From Verrucomicrobiota bacterium (lineage in GTDB: Bacteria > Verrucomicrobiota > Verrucomicrobiia > Chthoniobacterales > UBA10450), in contig JAFASN010000130.1 of the NCBI GenBank assembly GCA_019244415.1, positions 22,270 to 86,269 on the forward strand: a DNA stretch of 64,000 nt, given 5' to 3'. Both the position numbers and the translations under genes were made by a program. The notes under the pieces were generated by a model, which saw only the letters and a program-made list of their open reading frames with translations, was not told the origin of the DNA and did no database searches. This document shows positions 15,488 through 24,131 of the stretch, in pieces. The first letter of the stretch is position 1, and each line of letters starts with the position of its first letter.

Positions 15488-18179
15488 TTTCAAGGAAGAG
15501 ATTCGGCGCAGGCTGGCTCCACTGGAGCTCACGCCAGCGCGTGAGGCGGAAATTACCGAAGAGTTGTCGCAGCACCTCGAAGAAGAGTATGAGCACGCCC
15601 TAAGTACGGGGGCAACGGCAGCGGAAGCAAACGGCGCTGTACTCAAGGAGTTGAACAGCACAGACCTGTTCGCTCGGGAATTCCAAGGTGGGGAGCGCCG
15701 CGACGGGAAGGATCGCGATGTTCTCGGCCTATGGAGGAGAAGAAGCGCATGGGCAGATATTTTGCAGGATTTGCGCTTTGCCTTCCGCACGCTCGGAAAC
15801 AATCCCGGGTTCGCCATCGTCGCCGTGCTTGCGCTGGCGCTCGGCATTGGCGCAAACAGCGCGATTTTCAGTGTGGTCAACACGTTGCTGCTCCGGCCGC
15901 TGCCGTACAAGAATGCGCAGCAGCTTGTCATGATATGGGAAAACGCCGCCCATCTCGGATTTTCAAAGAACACGCCATCGCCGGCGAATTTTCTCGACTG
16001 GCAGAAGCAGAACACGGTTTTCGAGGACATGGCTGCGTTTGCCGAGCGCAGTTTCAATCTTACCGCTGCGGGACAACCTGAACGGCTCGACGGCCGCCGC
16101 GTGTCCGCAAATCTGTTCAGCTTGCTCGGCATGAAGCCGATCGTTGGCCGCGACTTCGTGCCACAGGATGATCAGCCGGGAACAAAGGTCGCGCTTCTGA
16201 ACGAAACCCTGTGGAAGGGCCGCTTCGGCGGGGACCCGGATGTCGTCGGGCGCGCGATTATGCTCAACGGCGAAAGCTACACTGTGGTCGGTGTGATGCC
16301 GGGCAGCGTGCGTTTACCTGCGTTCGGTAACTGGCGCGACCAGGTCTGGGTGCCGCTCGCGTTTTCATCCGCGGAAGCGGCAGATCGGGGCGACCATTTT
16401 CTCCAGGTGATCGGGCGCATGAAACCCGGCGTCACCCTGGATAAAGCGCAGGCGGAGATGGAAACGATCGCCGCGCGGCTGGCGCAGGAATATCCTAAGT
16501 ACAACACAAGGATCGGCGCGGTCGTGCGCCCGCTGCACGAAGAGATTGTCGGCAACATGAAACCGGCGCTGCTTGTGTTATCAGGGGCAGTTGCGTTCGT
16601 GCTGCTGATTGCGTGCGCGAATGTGGCGAATCTTCTGCTCGCCCGCGCAGCCGTGCGGCAAAAGGAGATCGCGCTGCGCCTCGCCCTCGGCGCTGACCGG
16701 CTTCGACTGACCAAGCAGTTGCTTGTGGAAAGTGTAATGCTTTCGCTGCTCGGCGGCATCGCTGGCCTGGCGCTCGCCTACGCGGGGCTTCAGCTGCTGG
16801 CGCGCTTCATTCCGCAAGACATCGCCCAGCCGGGGCTCATCGGCATTAATGCTAACGTACTCATTTTCACCTTTGCCGTGGCGATAGTCACGGGACTCGT
16901 CTTCGGCCTGGTGCCAGCCACTCAGGCGTCCCGCTTCAACCTAAGCGACACGTTAAAGGAAGGCGGCCGCGGATCCGGCGCGGGCGGTCCCGGGAAACGG
17001 CTGCGCCGCGTACTCGTCATTACTGAAGTGGCCGTGTCGTTCGTTTTACTCATCGGTGCGGGGTTGCTCATCAACAGCTTTATGCATTTGCGCAATCTCA
17101 ATCCCGGTTTTCGCGTCGATCATTTGCTCGTCATGAATGTGGACTTAGCCGAAGTGAAGTACCCGGATAACGCGCGGCGCACCGCGTTCTTCGACGAAGT
17201 GGTCAGGCGTGTGCGAGTGCTGCCGGGCGTGCATTCCGTCGCAGTGGCAGGGAATTTGCCGCTCACGTACAACGGCGATTCAATGAGCATCGCAGTGGAA
17301 GGCATTCCTGATCCGCCGCCGGATCAATGGCCGGACGTGATCTATCGCGCGGTCGGTCCCGGTTATTTCAGTACGATGGGAATTCCGCTGGTGCGCGGGC
17401 GCGATTTCAATGACGAGGACAAGATGGACTCCACCCTGACGGTGGTGGTGAGCGAAAGAACCGCGGACCATTATTGGCCCAGCGAAAACCCGATCGGCAA
17501 ACGCCTGAAACCCGGCTCGAGTACATCGGCAACTCCGTGGCGCACCGTCATCGGAGTCGTCAAAGACGTGCGGCAAAACGATTTCATCGCTGAGCCGAAG
17601 ATGCAGATGTACTTTAGCTATCGGCAACTCACCAACCTCGTTCCGAACGCGCTGGTCGTACGGACGACAGTCGAGCCGTTGAGTGTAGCCGCATCAGTGC
17701 GCAACGCCATCTGGGCGGTGGACAAAGACCAGCCCGTCTCGAACATCGATTCGATGGAACACGTCGTTGCCACCGCCCTCGCGCGGGAACGGTTCAGCAT
17801 GCTGCTGCTCGCGATTTTCGCTGGAATCGCGCTTGTCCTCGCGGCCGTTGGTATTTACGGCGTGATGAGTTACTCCGTCGCGCAACAAACGCAGGAGATC
17901 GGAATCCGCATAGCTCTCGGGGCGAAGCGCAGCGACGTATTAAAGATGACGGTTGCGCAAGGACTGAAGCTCGTCGGGATTGGGCTCGCGTGTGGCCTGG
18001 CCATCGCCATTGTACTCACACGCGTGATGGCGACTTTGCTCTTCGGCATCAGCGCGACTGATCCGGTCACGTTCCTCAGCATCACGCTCGTGCTGCTCGC
18101 GGTGGCGCTGCTGGCCAGCTACATCCCGGCGTCGCGCGCCACGAAAGTGGATCCAATGATGGCGCTACGCGCGCAGTGA
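15480..18179 (+). CDS. ADOP/MacB-like ABC transporter permease
   Basis: Large permease of the acidobacterial duplicated orphan permease type. Seen: a soluble N-terminal prefix of about 90 residues (IRRRLAPLELTPAREAEITEELSQHLEEEYEHAL), TM1 with NPGFAIVAVLALALGIGANSAIFSVVNTLLLRPLPY, a MacB periplasmic core, three TMs (about 390-490), a second periplasmic core, and three C-terminal TMs ending SYIPASRATKVDPMMALRAQ. No ATPase gene is adjacent, which is normal for this family. ATG 15480 is used; GTG 15462 is an alternative, both inside padR. The exported substrate is unknown. Confidence 0.92.
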   Translation: MPDFKEEIRRRLAPLELTPAREAEITEELSQHLEEEYEHALSTGATAAEANGAVLKELNSTDLFAREFQGGERRDGKDRDVLGLWRRRSAWADILQDLRFAFRTLGNNPGFAIVAVLALALGIGANSAIFSVVNTLLLRPLPYKNAQQLVMIWENAAHLGFSKNTPSPANFLDWQKQNTVFEDMAAFAERSFNLTAAGQPERLDGRRVSANLFSLLGMKPIVGRDFVPQDDQPGTKVALLNETLWKGRFGGDPDVVGRAIMLNGESYTVVGVMPGSVRLPAFGNWRDQVWVPLAFSSAEAADRGDHFLQVIGRMKPGVTLDKAQAEMETIAARLAQEYPKYNTRIGAVVRPLHEEIVGNMKPALLVLSGAVAFVLLIACANVANLLLARAAVRQKEIALRLALGADRLRLTKQLLVESVMLSLLGGIAGLALAYAGLQLLARFIPQDIAQPGLIGINANVLIFTFAVAIVTGLVFGLVPATQASRFNLSDTLKEGGRGSGAGGPGKRLRRVLVITEVAVSFVLLIGAGLLINSFMHLRNLNPGFRVDHLLVMNVDLAEVKYPDNARRTAFFDEVVRRVRVLPGVHSVAVAGNLPLTYNGDSMSIAVEGIPDPPPDQWPDVIYRAVGPGYFSTMGIPLVRGRDFNDEDKMDSTLTVVVSERTADHYWPSENPIGKRLKPGSSTSATPWRTVIGVVKDVRQNDFIAEPKMQMYFSYRQLTNLVPNALVVRTTVEPLSVAASVRNAIWAVDKDQPVSNIDSMEHVVATALARERFSMLLLAIFAGIALVLAAVGIYGVMSYSVAQQTQEIGIRIALGAKRSDVLKMTVAQGLKLVGIGLACGLAIAIVLTRVMATLLFGISATDPVTFLSITLVLLAVALLASYIPASRATKVDPMMALRAQ

Positions 18180-18349
18180 TCGTCAACGATCCATCGCGAG
18201 CGTCTTGGAAGAGACGACCTCGGATGGCCGAAGTACTGGCGCGACCGATTCCGTTGCAGCAGTTCCTTTGAAAACGATCAACCGCTTCGCTCCCGACCGG
18301 CGACTCCGTCCCGAGGCGTCATGCCGGCGCGATTCCCGCAGACGTTCGG

Positions 18350-18832
18350 CTATGTCGCCGCGGCGGCTGCTTTCTTCTTACGGCCAGCGGCAGCCGGCTG
18401 TTCCTCCGGCGCTTTCTCCTTTTTGCCTTTTCGAGATTTCGACTCTTCCGGCGCGGGTTCTTCGTCCACGACAAACGCGGCATCGACCCATTCCAGATAG
18501 GCGATAGGCGCGGCATCGCTTTTACGCTGGCCAAGTTTGATGATCCGGGTGTAGCCGCCGTTCCGCTCCGCGCTGCGCGGCGCGATATCATCGAACAGCT
18601 TCTTCACCGCGTCCTTTTGCCGAAGATAGGCAAAGGCGGTGCGGCGTGCGTGCAATGAACCGTCCTTGCCTAGCGTGACCATTCGTTCAGCCAGCGGCCG
18701 CACCGCTTTGGCTTTGGCCAGGGTGGTCTTGATCCGCTGGTGTTCGATCAAGCTGCAAACCTGGTTGGCCAGCAGCGCTTTGCGGTGCTCGGCTTTGCGC
18801 CCGAGCTTAACTGTTTTGTTTTGGTGTCTCAT
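18350..18832 (-). CDS. rplQ: 50S ribosomal protein L17
   Basis: Seen: [31 protein letters not shown] at the N-terminus and [26 protein letters not shown], the signature ends of L17. The canonical protein is about 120 residues; here it is 160 because of a Lys/Ala/Glu-rich tail after residue 122 ([20 protein letters not shown]). It lies 66 bp downstream of rpoA, the usual order. The spacer of about 170 bp on its 3' side (18180-18349) shows no gene. Confidence 0.97.
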   Translation of the reverse strand: MRHQNKTVKLGRKAEHRKALLANQVCSLIEHQRIKTTLAKAKAVRPLAERMVTLGKDGSLHARRTAFAYLRQKDAVKKLFDDIAPRSAERNGGYTRIIKLGQRKSDAAPIAYLEWVDAAFVVDEEPAPEESKSRKGKKEKAPEEQPAAAGRKKKAAAAAT

Positions 18833-18871
18833 GCCTCACGGTTGACGAGTTACGGGGACAGCTACCCTGCT

Positions 18872-18894
18872 CATATGTTGTGATGCAACATATG
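18872..18894. promoter_or_regulatory. Perfect AT-rich inverted repeat between rpoA and rplQ
   Basis: CATATGTTG-TGATG-CAACATATG is a perfect 9-bp inverted repeat with a 5-nt loop, beginning 4 bp after the rpoA stop codon. It lacks a T-run and is AT-rich, so it is a poor intrinsic terminator. It could be a protein operator, an mRNA processing hairpin that sets the rpoA/rplQ ratio, or a repeat remnant. Function unknown. Confidence 0.5.
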
Positions 18895-18898
18895 ATGC

Positions 18899-19939
18899 TT
18901 ATTCTTCGCTCGCGCCGTTTGAGCTGGCGCCGTCGGCGCTCGCGGCAATCGGCGTCTCCACCAGGCCTGGATCGAATTTCATCCCCAAGCCGAGGCCGAG
19001 GGCAGTCAGTTTATCCTTGATCTCGTTCAGCGATTTCTTGCCGAAATTCCGGTACTTCAGCATCTCAGCTTCGGTTTTTTGCGCGAGCTGGCCGACGGTG
19101 GTGATGTTCGCATTGTTAAGGCAATTGGCAGCCCGCACACTGAGCTCGATTTCATTGACGCTCATATTCAGAAGCTTCTTCAGCTTCATGTTTTCCTCGC
19201 TCACGCCGGCCGGCGTTTCGTCGAACTCGATCACGTCCTCATTGAAGTTGACGAAGACATCGAGGTGATGACGCATAATGGCGGACGCTTGCAGAAGCGC
19301 GTCATCGGGCGTGAGGCGCCCGTCGGTCCAGACTTCGAGAATCAGCTTGTCGTAATCGGTGCGCTGGCCGACGCGAGTATTCTCGACCGCGTACTTCACC
19401 CGAGTGACGGGCGAGAAGATGGAGTCAATCGGGATCAATCCAATCGGCTGATCAGCGCGCTTGTTTTCCTCGCCCGTGGCGAAACCGCGCCCGACGCGAA
19501 CCTCAAGCTCAGCGTCAAACTTGTGCTTCTTATCGAGCGTGCAGATGACCTGATCAGGATTCAAAATCTCGTAGCCCTGCGCCAGTTGAATGTCGCCGGC
19601 AGTGACTTCACCTTCTTTGTTCACGGTAAGGTTTAATTTGCGCGGCTCGTGCTCGGCGGCCTTGAATTTTACCCGCTTGAGGTTGAGTACGATGTCGGTG
19701 ACGTCTTCGACCACGCCGGGCAAAGTGGCGAACTCGTGCTGCGCGCCCGCGATTTTCACCGCGGTAATGGCCGCGCCTTCGAGCGACGAAAGCAGTACTC
19801 GCCGGAGCGAATTGCCAACGGTATGGCCGTATCCGGCTTCAAAAGGTTCTGCGACAAACTTCGCGTAAGTTTCCGTGGACGTCTTCTCGTCCTTCGAGAG
19901 CGTCTTGGGCATTTCAAACCGACCGTAACGAATAGGCAT
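18899..19939 (-). CDS. rpoA: DNA-directed RNA polymerase alpha subunit
   Basis: Seen: N-terminal domain with YAKFVAEPFEAGYGHTVGNSLRRVLLSSLEGAAITAVKI, the DVTDIVLNLK loop, and GRGFATGEENK; C-terminal domain with LNMSVNEIELSVRAANCLNNANITTVGQLAQKTEAEMLKYRNFGKKSLNEI that contacts UP elements and activators. ATG 19939 (346 aa) begins the family sequence MPIRYGRFEMPK; the ORF track runs further into a repeat. No rpsD/rpsK/rpsM precedes it, so the usual S13-S11-S4 block is separated from rpoA here. Confidence 0.98.
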   Translation of the reverse strand: MPIRYGRFEMPKTLSKDEKTSTETYAKFVAEPFEAGYGHTVGNSLRRVLLSSLEGAAITAVKIAGAQHEFATLPGVVEDVTDIVLNLKRVKFKAAEHEPRKLNLTVNKEGEVTAGDIQLAQGYEILNPDQVICTLDKKHKFDAELEVRVGRGFATGEENKRADQPIGLIPIDSIFSPVTRVKYAVENTRVGQRTDYDKLILEVWTDGRLTPDDALLQASAIMRHHLDVFVNFNEDVIEFDETPAGVSEENMKLKKLLNMSVNEIELSVRAANCLNNANITTVGQLAQKTEAEMLKYRNFGKKSLNEIKDKLTALGLGLGMKFDPGLVETPIAASADGASSNGASEE

Positions 19940-19943
19940 GATT

Positions 19944-20033
19944 AGATTTTCGATTGCCGATTGCCGAGTGCCGATTTGAGGAAAGCGCACGGGCGGCGCC
20001 TTCAATCAATCGGCATTCGGCAGTCGACAATCT
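19944..20033. repeat. Inverted GATTGCCGA-type repeat upstream of rpoA
   Basis: The left arm contains tandem GATTGCCGA units (TCGATTGCCGATTGCCGAGTGCC) and the right arm carries the complementary sequence (GGCATTCGGCAGTCGACAATCT), separated by about 25 bp. It sits immediately upstream of the rpoA start and inflates spurious ORFs. The rest of the spacer to 20320 holds GC-rich possible hairpin sequence around 20050-20110 and no recognisable gene. Confidence 0.6.
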
Positions 20034-20320
20034 ACAGTTCCTTTCGCGCCGGGTTCCCCCTGGCGAGTGAAGCTTCGCGTCCAGCGACGGAAACCCAGGG
20101 ACCAACGGCGCAACGATTATTGTGTTACTCGCTGCGAAGGAGGGGAATAAACACCAGCGCACCGAATTTGCAAGCCATACCGAGCCAAGGTCGCGGAATT
20201 GTGTACAGACGTGTCCTGTAACTTTCCGCGGCTTGTACTTGGGATGCCGCACCGCATGGCGACGATTTCAAATAGGTATAGCCGATGCTACCGTTATCCT
20301 GTTACACTGGATGCTGCCTT

Positions 20321-20563
20321 ATGGAGAGCGAGAGTGACGCGAAGGGAGAAGACCCTGGGCAGTTCGTCAAGAACTCCGTCCTTTACAAAGAGTTCCTGGC
20401 TGAGCGCGAAGAAATTTTAAAGCATAAATGGATCGAGAGCGAAAAAGCGGGGGCGGACATCGGCTTCGAGAAGGCGCTGCTCGATTGGATCGTAAAACAT
20501 CGTTCGAACTGGCGGCAAAAACGCCTGAAGGAGGGTCGCGGCTCGACGCCAGCTAACGCCTAG
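20321..20563 (+). CDS. Small conserved-looking hypothetical protein
   Basis: An 80-aa acidic/basic helical protein from ATG 20321, with the core FVKNSVLYKEFLAEREEIL and IGFEKALLDWIVKHRSNWR. The composition, the Trp/Arg-rich C-terminal half and the position 47 bp upstream of pyrR suggest a real gene; I do not recognise a named family. No signal peptide or catalytic motif is visible. The ORF-track start at 20285 is less likely because it adds an unrelated Cys-rich leader. Confidence 0.6.
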   Translation: MESESDAKGEDPGQFVKNSVLYKEFLAEREEILKHKWIESEKAGADIGFEKALLDWIVKHRSNWRQKRLKEGRGSTPANA

Positions 20564-20609
20564 TTTTGCTTTCCTTTAATGCGACCCGGTGAGGCCGCGA
20601 AGGAACTGA

Positions 20610-21164
20610 ATGACCGATTCCCGTACTCATCCTGAGTCGTCCATCCTTCTGATGGACGCGGCTGCGCTTGGGCGCGCCTTGCGGCGCATCGCGCATGAAG
20701 TCATCGAGCGCAATCCTGAGCTGCGACAGGTGGTGCTCGCAGGGATTCCTTCGCGCGGGAATGAGATCGCGCGCCGGATAGCCGGGATCATTTCCGGAAT
20801 TGAAAAAATCGATCTGCCACTCGGGGTGATCGACGTAGCGATGCACCGCGACGATGTCGGCAGGCGAGCGGAGTTGCCGGTGGTGCAACCCTCAAGTTTG
20901 CCGCTTCCGCTCGAGGATCGCACGGTCATCATCGTTGATGATGTACTTTTCACCGGGCGAACGGTGCGCGCTGCGCTCGATGCGATCACGTCGTTCGGAC
21001 GACCGGCGAAGATTCAGCTGGCAGTCTTGATTGATCGCGGCCATCGCGAGTTGCCGATTCGTGCCGATTACGTGGGCAAAAATGTGCCGACCGCGCCGGA
21101 CGAGCGGGTGCGCCTGCGCTTGGGCGAGGCGGAGGAAGGTGTGTGGCTCGTGCGCCAGTCATGA
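20610..21164 (+). CDS. pyrR: Bifunctional pyr regulator/uracil phosphoribosyltransferase PyrR
   Basis: PRTase-fold protein that regulates pyr operons by binding mRNA in the presence of UMP and also has weak UPRTase activity. Seen: the PRPP-binding motif RTVIIVDDVLFTGRTVRAALDAI at about residues 106-128, ERNPELRQVVLAGIPSRG, and VLIDRGHRELPIRADYVGKNVPT, all characteristic of PyrR rather than of generic PRTases. It heads pyrR-pyrB-pyrC. I could not identify a convincing attenuator hairpin upstream, so the mode of control (attenuation or translational repression) is open. Confidence 0.95.
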   Translation: MTDSRTHPESSILLMDAAALGRALRRIAHEVIERNPELRQVVLAGIPSRGNEIARRIAGIISGIEKIDLPLGVIDVAMHRDDVGRRAELPVVQPSSLPLPLEDRTVIIVDDVLFTGRTVRAALDAITSFGRPAKIQLAVLIDRGHRELPIRADYVGKNVPTAPDERVRLRLGEAEEGVWLVRQS

Positions 21165-21204
21165 ACATGACTCGTTTGTCGCGCACTGAAATCGGCGCTG
21201 CGGC

Positions 21205-22161
21205 ATGCAGCCGCTTTCCGCGGAGCAAACCATGACGACCCGCTGGAACCGCAAGGATCTTCTCGGCCTGCGCGAGCTTTCCGCCGGCGAGATCAATCTC
21301 GTCCTTGAGACGGCCGACGCCTTTAAGCAGGTCGGCACCCGCGAAATCAAAAAAGTACCGGCGTTGCGCGGTAAAACGCTGGTCAATTTCTTCGTCGAGC
21401 CGAGTACGCGAACACGCACCTCATTCGAGCTGGCAGCGCTGCGTCTCAGCGCGGACATCATCAACATTTCTGCCGAAGCTTCGAGTCTGACCAAAGGCGA
21501 AACGCTTAAGGATACGGCGCGGAATCTCGAGGCACTTCATGCGGACATCCTCGTCATCCGCCATAGTTCCGCTGGCGCGCCGCAGTTTCTGGCGGAGCGG
21601 GTCAGCTCGAGCGTGATTAACGCCGGTGACGGTGCGCACGAGCACCCCACGCAAGGGTTGCTCGATGTGTACACGATTCGGGAACGAAGAGGCCGCATCG
21701 AAGGCCTGAACGTCGCGATCGTCGGCGATATTCTTTTCAGCCGCGTTGCCCGCTCGAACATCTTCGCCCTTACCAAGCTTGGCGCGCGCGTCACACTCGT
21801 GGGCCCAAGTACGCTCGTACCGCGAGAATTCGAGAAATTTGGCGTGACCGTTTCCCATGATTTGGAATCCGTGCTGCCGCAGGCGGACGTCGTGAATCTC
21901 CTGCGTATTCAGCATGAACGGCAGCGCAACGAGTACTTTCCCGGGCTGGGCGAGTACATCCGGCTTTTCGGCCTCACCAGGGAGCGCGCAAAATTGTTGA
22001 AACCTGATTGCCTGATCATGCACCCGGGGCCGATTAACCGCGGGGTCGAGATCGATAGCGAACTCGCCGATGGCGCGCAGAGCGTCATTCTCGACCAGGT
22101 GACGAACGGTCTCGCAGTACGAATGGCGGTACTATACTTGTGCGGAGGAATCGCGGCGTGA
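21205..22161 (+). CDS. pyrB: Aspartate carbamoyltransferase catalytic subunit
   Basis: Condenses carbamoyl phosphate with aspartate in pyrimidine synthesis. Seen: the carbamoyl-phosphate loop [27 protein letters not shown], the Asp-domain LLRIQHERQ, and [12 protein letters not shown]. Length 318 aa (309 if it starts at ATG 21232, which precedes [12 protein letters not shown] and is equally plausible). No pyrI regulatory chain is present. It lies about 40 bp after pyrR. Confidence 0.97.
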   Translation: MQPLSAEQTMTTRWNRKDLLGLRELSAGEINLVLETADAFKQVGTREIKKVPALRGKTLVNFFVEPSTRTRTSFELAALRLSADIINISAEASSLTKGETLKDTARNLEALHADILVIRHSSAGAPQFLAERVSSSVINAGDGAHEHPTQGLLDVYTIRERRGRIEGLNVAIVGDILFSRVARSNIFALTKLGARVTLVGPSTLVPREFEKFGVTVSHDLESVLPQADVVNLLRIQHERQRNEYFPGLGEYIRLFGLTRERAKLLKPDCLIMHPGPINRGVEIDSELADGAQSVILDQVTNGLAVRMAVLYLCGGIAA

Positions 22162-22255
22162 CGACTTTCATCCCGAGGGCAGCGCAGTGCCGTCGCAAAG
22201 CCGGCGCAACCCAGCGCCTCGGGTTGGCTCGGGATCATTGGTTCGCTGCTTGCTC

Positions 22256-23539
22256 ATGAACGCCACCATTATCCGCAACGGCCGCATCATCGATCCGGCG
22301 AATGGACGCGATGAAGTTGGCGATTTGCTCATCGTCGATGCAGCGATCGCGGATCTCTCCCAACTCTCATCCGTCAACTCTCCACCGAACGAGATTGATG
22401 CACGCGGTCTGATCGTCGCTCCCGGGCTCATCGATATTCATGTGCACCTGCGGGAGCCGGGCTTCGCCTGGAAAGAAACGATCGCGACCGGCGCGCTGGC
22501 GGCAGCAGCAGGCGGATTCACGACGGTGGTTTGCATGCCGAATACATCGCCAGCTGCCGATAGCGCCTCAACCGTGACGTGGATCAAAGATCGGGCGCGC
22601 GATACAGCTTGCGTCCATGTCCTTCCCGCGGGCGCTATTTCTAAGAATTTGGCCGGCGAAGAGCTCGCGCCCATCGCGTCGCTCGCCCACAGCGGGGTTG
22701 TTGCCATTACAGACGACGGCCATTGCATTCAAAACCACGAGCTCATGCGCCGCGCCGTGGAGTACGCGCGCATGGTCGGCCTGCCGGTGCTGGATCACTG
22801 CCAGGATTATCATCTTGTCGGCAACGGTGTGGTGAACGAGGGGGAATGGAGTACGCTGCTCGGTTTACCGGGCTGGCCGGCCGCGGGCGAAGAGGCGATC
22901 GTGATGCGCAACATTCTGCTGGCGGAGCTTTGCCAGCATCATATTCACTGTCAGCACATCAGCAGCGCCGGAAGCGTGCGGCTCATCCGCGAAGCTCGCG
23001 CACGCGGAGTAAAAATCTCAGGCGAAGTCTGTCCCCATCACCTTGCCCTGACGGACGCTTCCATTGAGACCTTCGACCCGAAGTTCAAGATGAACCCGCC
23101 GCTGCGTAGCGAGCGTGATATCGAGGCGCTGGTCGATGGAATCGCGGATGGTACTCTCTCCATCCTGTGCAGTGATCACGCGCCGCACGCCGCCTTCGAG
23201 AAGGAAGTGGAGTTCGACAAAGCGCCGTTTGGAATCATCGGCCTGGAAACGGAGCTCGGTCTTTTCATCGATATTCTTGTGCATAAACGCCGCGCCATCT
23301 CGATTCGGCGGCTGGTGGAAATGTTCACCGTCGAACCGGCGAGGCTGCTCAACCTTGACGCTGGTACTTTATCGCTGGGCGCAAAAGCTGACGTCACGTT
23401 ACTCGATCCCGACATGGAATGGACGGTGGACACGAATCTATTTCGTTCGTTATCGCACAACACGCCGTTTAGCGGCTGGAAACTGCGGGGACGAGCCGTG
23501 CGCACGATCGTTGCAGGAGAGACAGTGTTCGCCTTGTAG
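22256..23539 (+). CDS. pyrC: Dihydroorotase, multifunctional complex type
   Basis: Zinc amidohydrolase cyclising carbamoyl-aspartate to dihydroorotate. Seen: zinc motif DIHVHLREPGF (about residues 58-68), GGFTTVVCMPNT, VLDHCQDYHL, GEVCPHHLALTD and the catalytic CSDHAPH. It belongs to the class I (long, about 430 aa) type. ATG 22256 is chosen because the family sequence TIIRNGRIIDPANG begins right after it; the ORF track adds an unrelated leader. It ends the pyr operon, and a palindromic repeat overlaps its stop codon. Confidence 0.97.
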   Translation: MNATIIRNGRIIDPANGRDEVGDLLIVDAAIADLSQLSSVNSPPNEIDARGLIVAPGLIDIHVHLREPGFAWKETIATGALAAAAGGFTTVVCMPNTSPAADSASTVTWIKDRARDTACVHVLPAGAISKNLAGEELAPIASLAHSGVVAITDDGHCIQNHELMRRAVEYARMVGLPVLDHCQDYHLVGNGVVNEGEWSTLLGLPGWPAAGEEAIVMRNILLAELCQHHIHCQHISSAGSVRLIREARARGVKISGEVCPHHLALTDASIETFDPKFKMNPPLRSERDIEALVDGIADGTLSILCSDHAPHAAFEKEVEFDKAPFGIIGLETELGLFIDILVHKRRAISIRRLVEMFTVEPARLLNLDAGTLSLGAKADVTLLDPDMEWTVDTNLFRSLSHNTPFSGWKLRGRAVRTIVAGETVFAL

Positions 23540-23605
23540 AGGCGGGTGTCCTCACCCGCAGAACCCTGCGTGGCAAATTCGCGGCTGAGGACAGCCGCCC
23601 CTACA
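23535..23605. repeat. Palindromic repeat at the pyrC/CBS convergent junction
   Basis: Left arm TGTAGAGGCGGGTGTCCTCACCCGC and right arm GCGGCTGAGGACAGCCGCCCCTACA are near-complementary across a 21-nt spacer, and each arm is itself a small palindrome (GGCGGGTGTCCTCACCCGC, GCGGCTGAGGACAGCCGC). It sits between convergent genes, overlaps the pyrC stop, and could act as a bidirectional terminator. It has the look of a dispersed REP family. Confidence 0.7.
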
Positions 23606-23620
23606 TTAGCCGCCCGTACA

Positions 23621-24067
23621 TTAGCTGAATCCGCCGCTGATGTAGCTTTCGAGATGCTCGATCGTCGCGCTTTGAACGGAGATGACGTGCTTGACCAGGT
23701 CGCCGATCGAGATCACCCCGATGAGGTTGCCGTTTTCCACCACCGGCAAATGCCGGATGTGGCGTTCCGTCATCATGCGCAGGCAATTTTCCACCGGTTC
23801 ATCCGGAGAGGCGATCGTCAGATTGCTTGACATGATCTCCTCGACGGGCGTCTCGCGTGAGCGGCGGCCGCGCAGGAAAACTTTGCGGGTGTAATCGCGC
23901 TCGGAAATTATTCCGGCCAGCTCGTCGCCGCGCGTGACCAGGAGCGCGCCAACATTTTTATCGGCCATCATCTGGATGGCATCGAACACCGTTGCGTCGG
24001 TCGGAATCGAGTAAACGGTGTTTCCCTTTTGACCAAGGATTGCGCTGATGGTTCCGCTTACGTCCAT
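23621..24067 (-). CDS. Two-CBS-domain protein
   Basis: A stand-alone pair of CBS domains (148 aa): first at about residues 10-70 (TVYSIPTDATVFDAIQMMADKNVGALLV), second at about 78-135 (ASPDEPVENCLRMMTERHIRHLPVVENGNLIGVISIGDLVK). CBS pairs bind adenosine nucleotides and usually regulate a partner enzyme or channel. It lies 64 bp downstream of sufD on the same strand; whether it belongs to the suf operon functionally is unclear. Confidence 0.9.
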   Translation of the reverse strand: MDVSGTISAILGQKGNTVYSIPTDATVFDAIQMMADKNVGALLVTRGDELAGIISERDYTRKVFLRGRRSRETPVEEIMSSNLTIASPDEPVENCLRMMTERHIRHLPVVENGNLIGVISIGDLVKHVISVQSATIEHLESYISGGFS

Positions 24068-24131
24068 GAGGAAAACGCCGGACGTTCAGCCTAGGTTGCA
24101 CGCCGACGAAGCGCAACGATTTTCCGGGGCG

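Noticed and set aside
20610-20640. PyrR-binding attenuator in the pyrR leader
   Set aside because: No terminator/antiterminator pair or recognisable PyrR-binding loop was found between the small ORF and pyrR.
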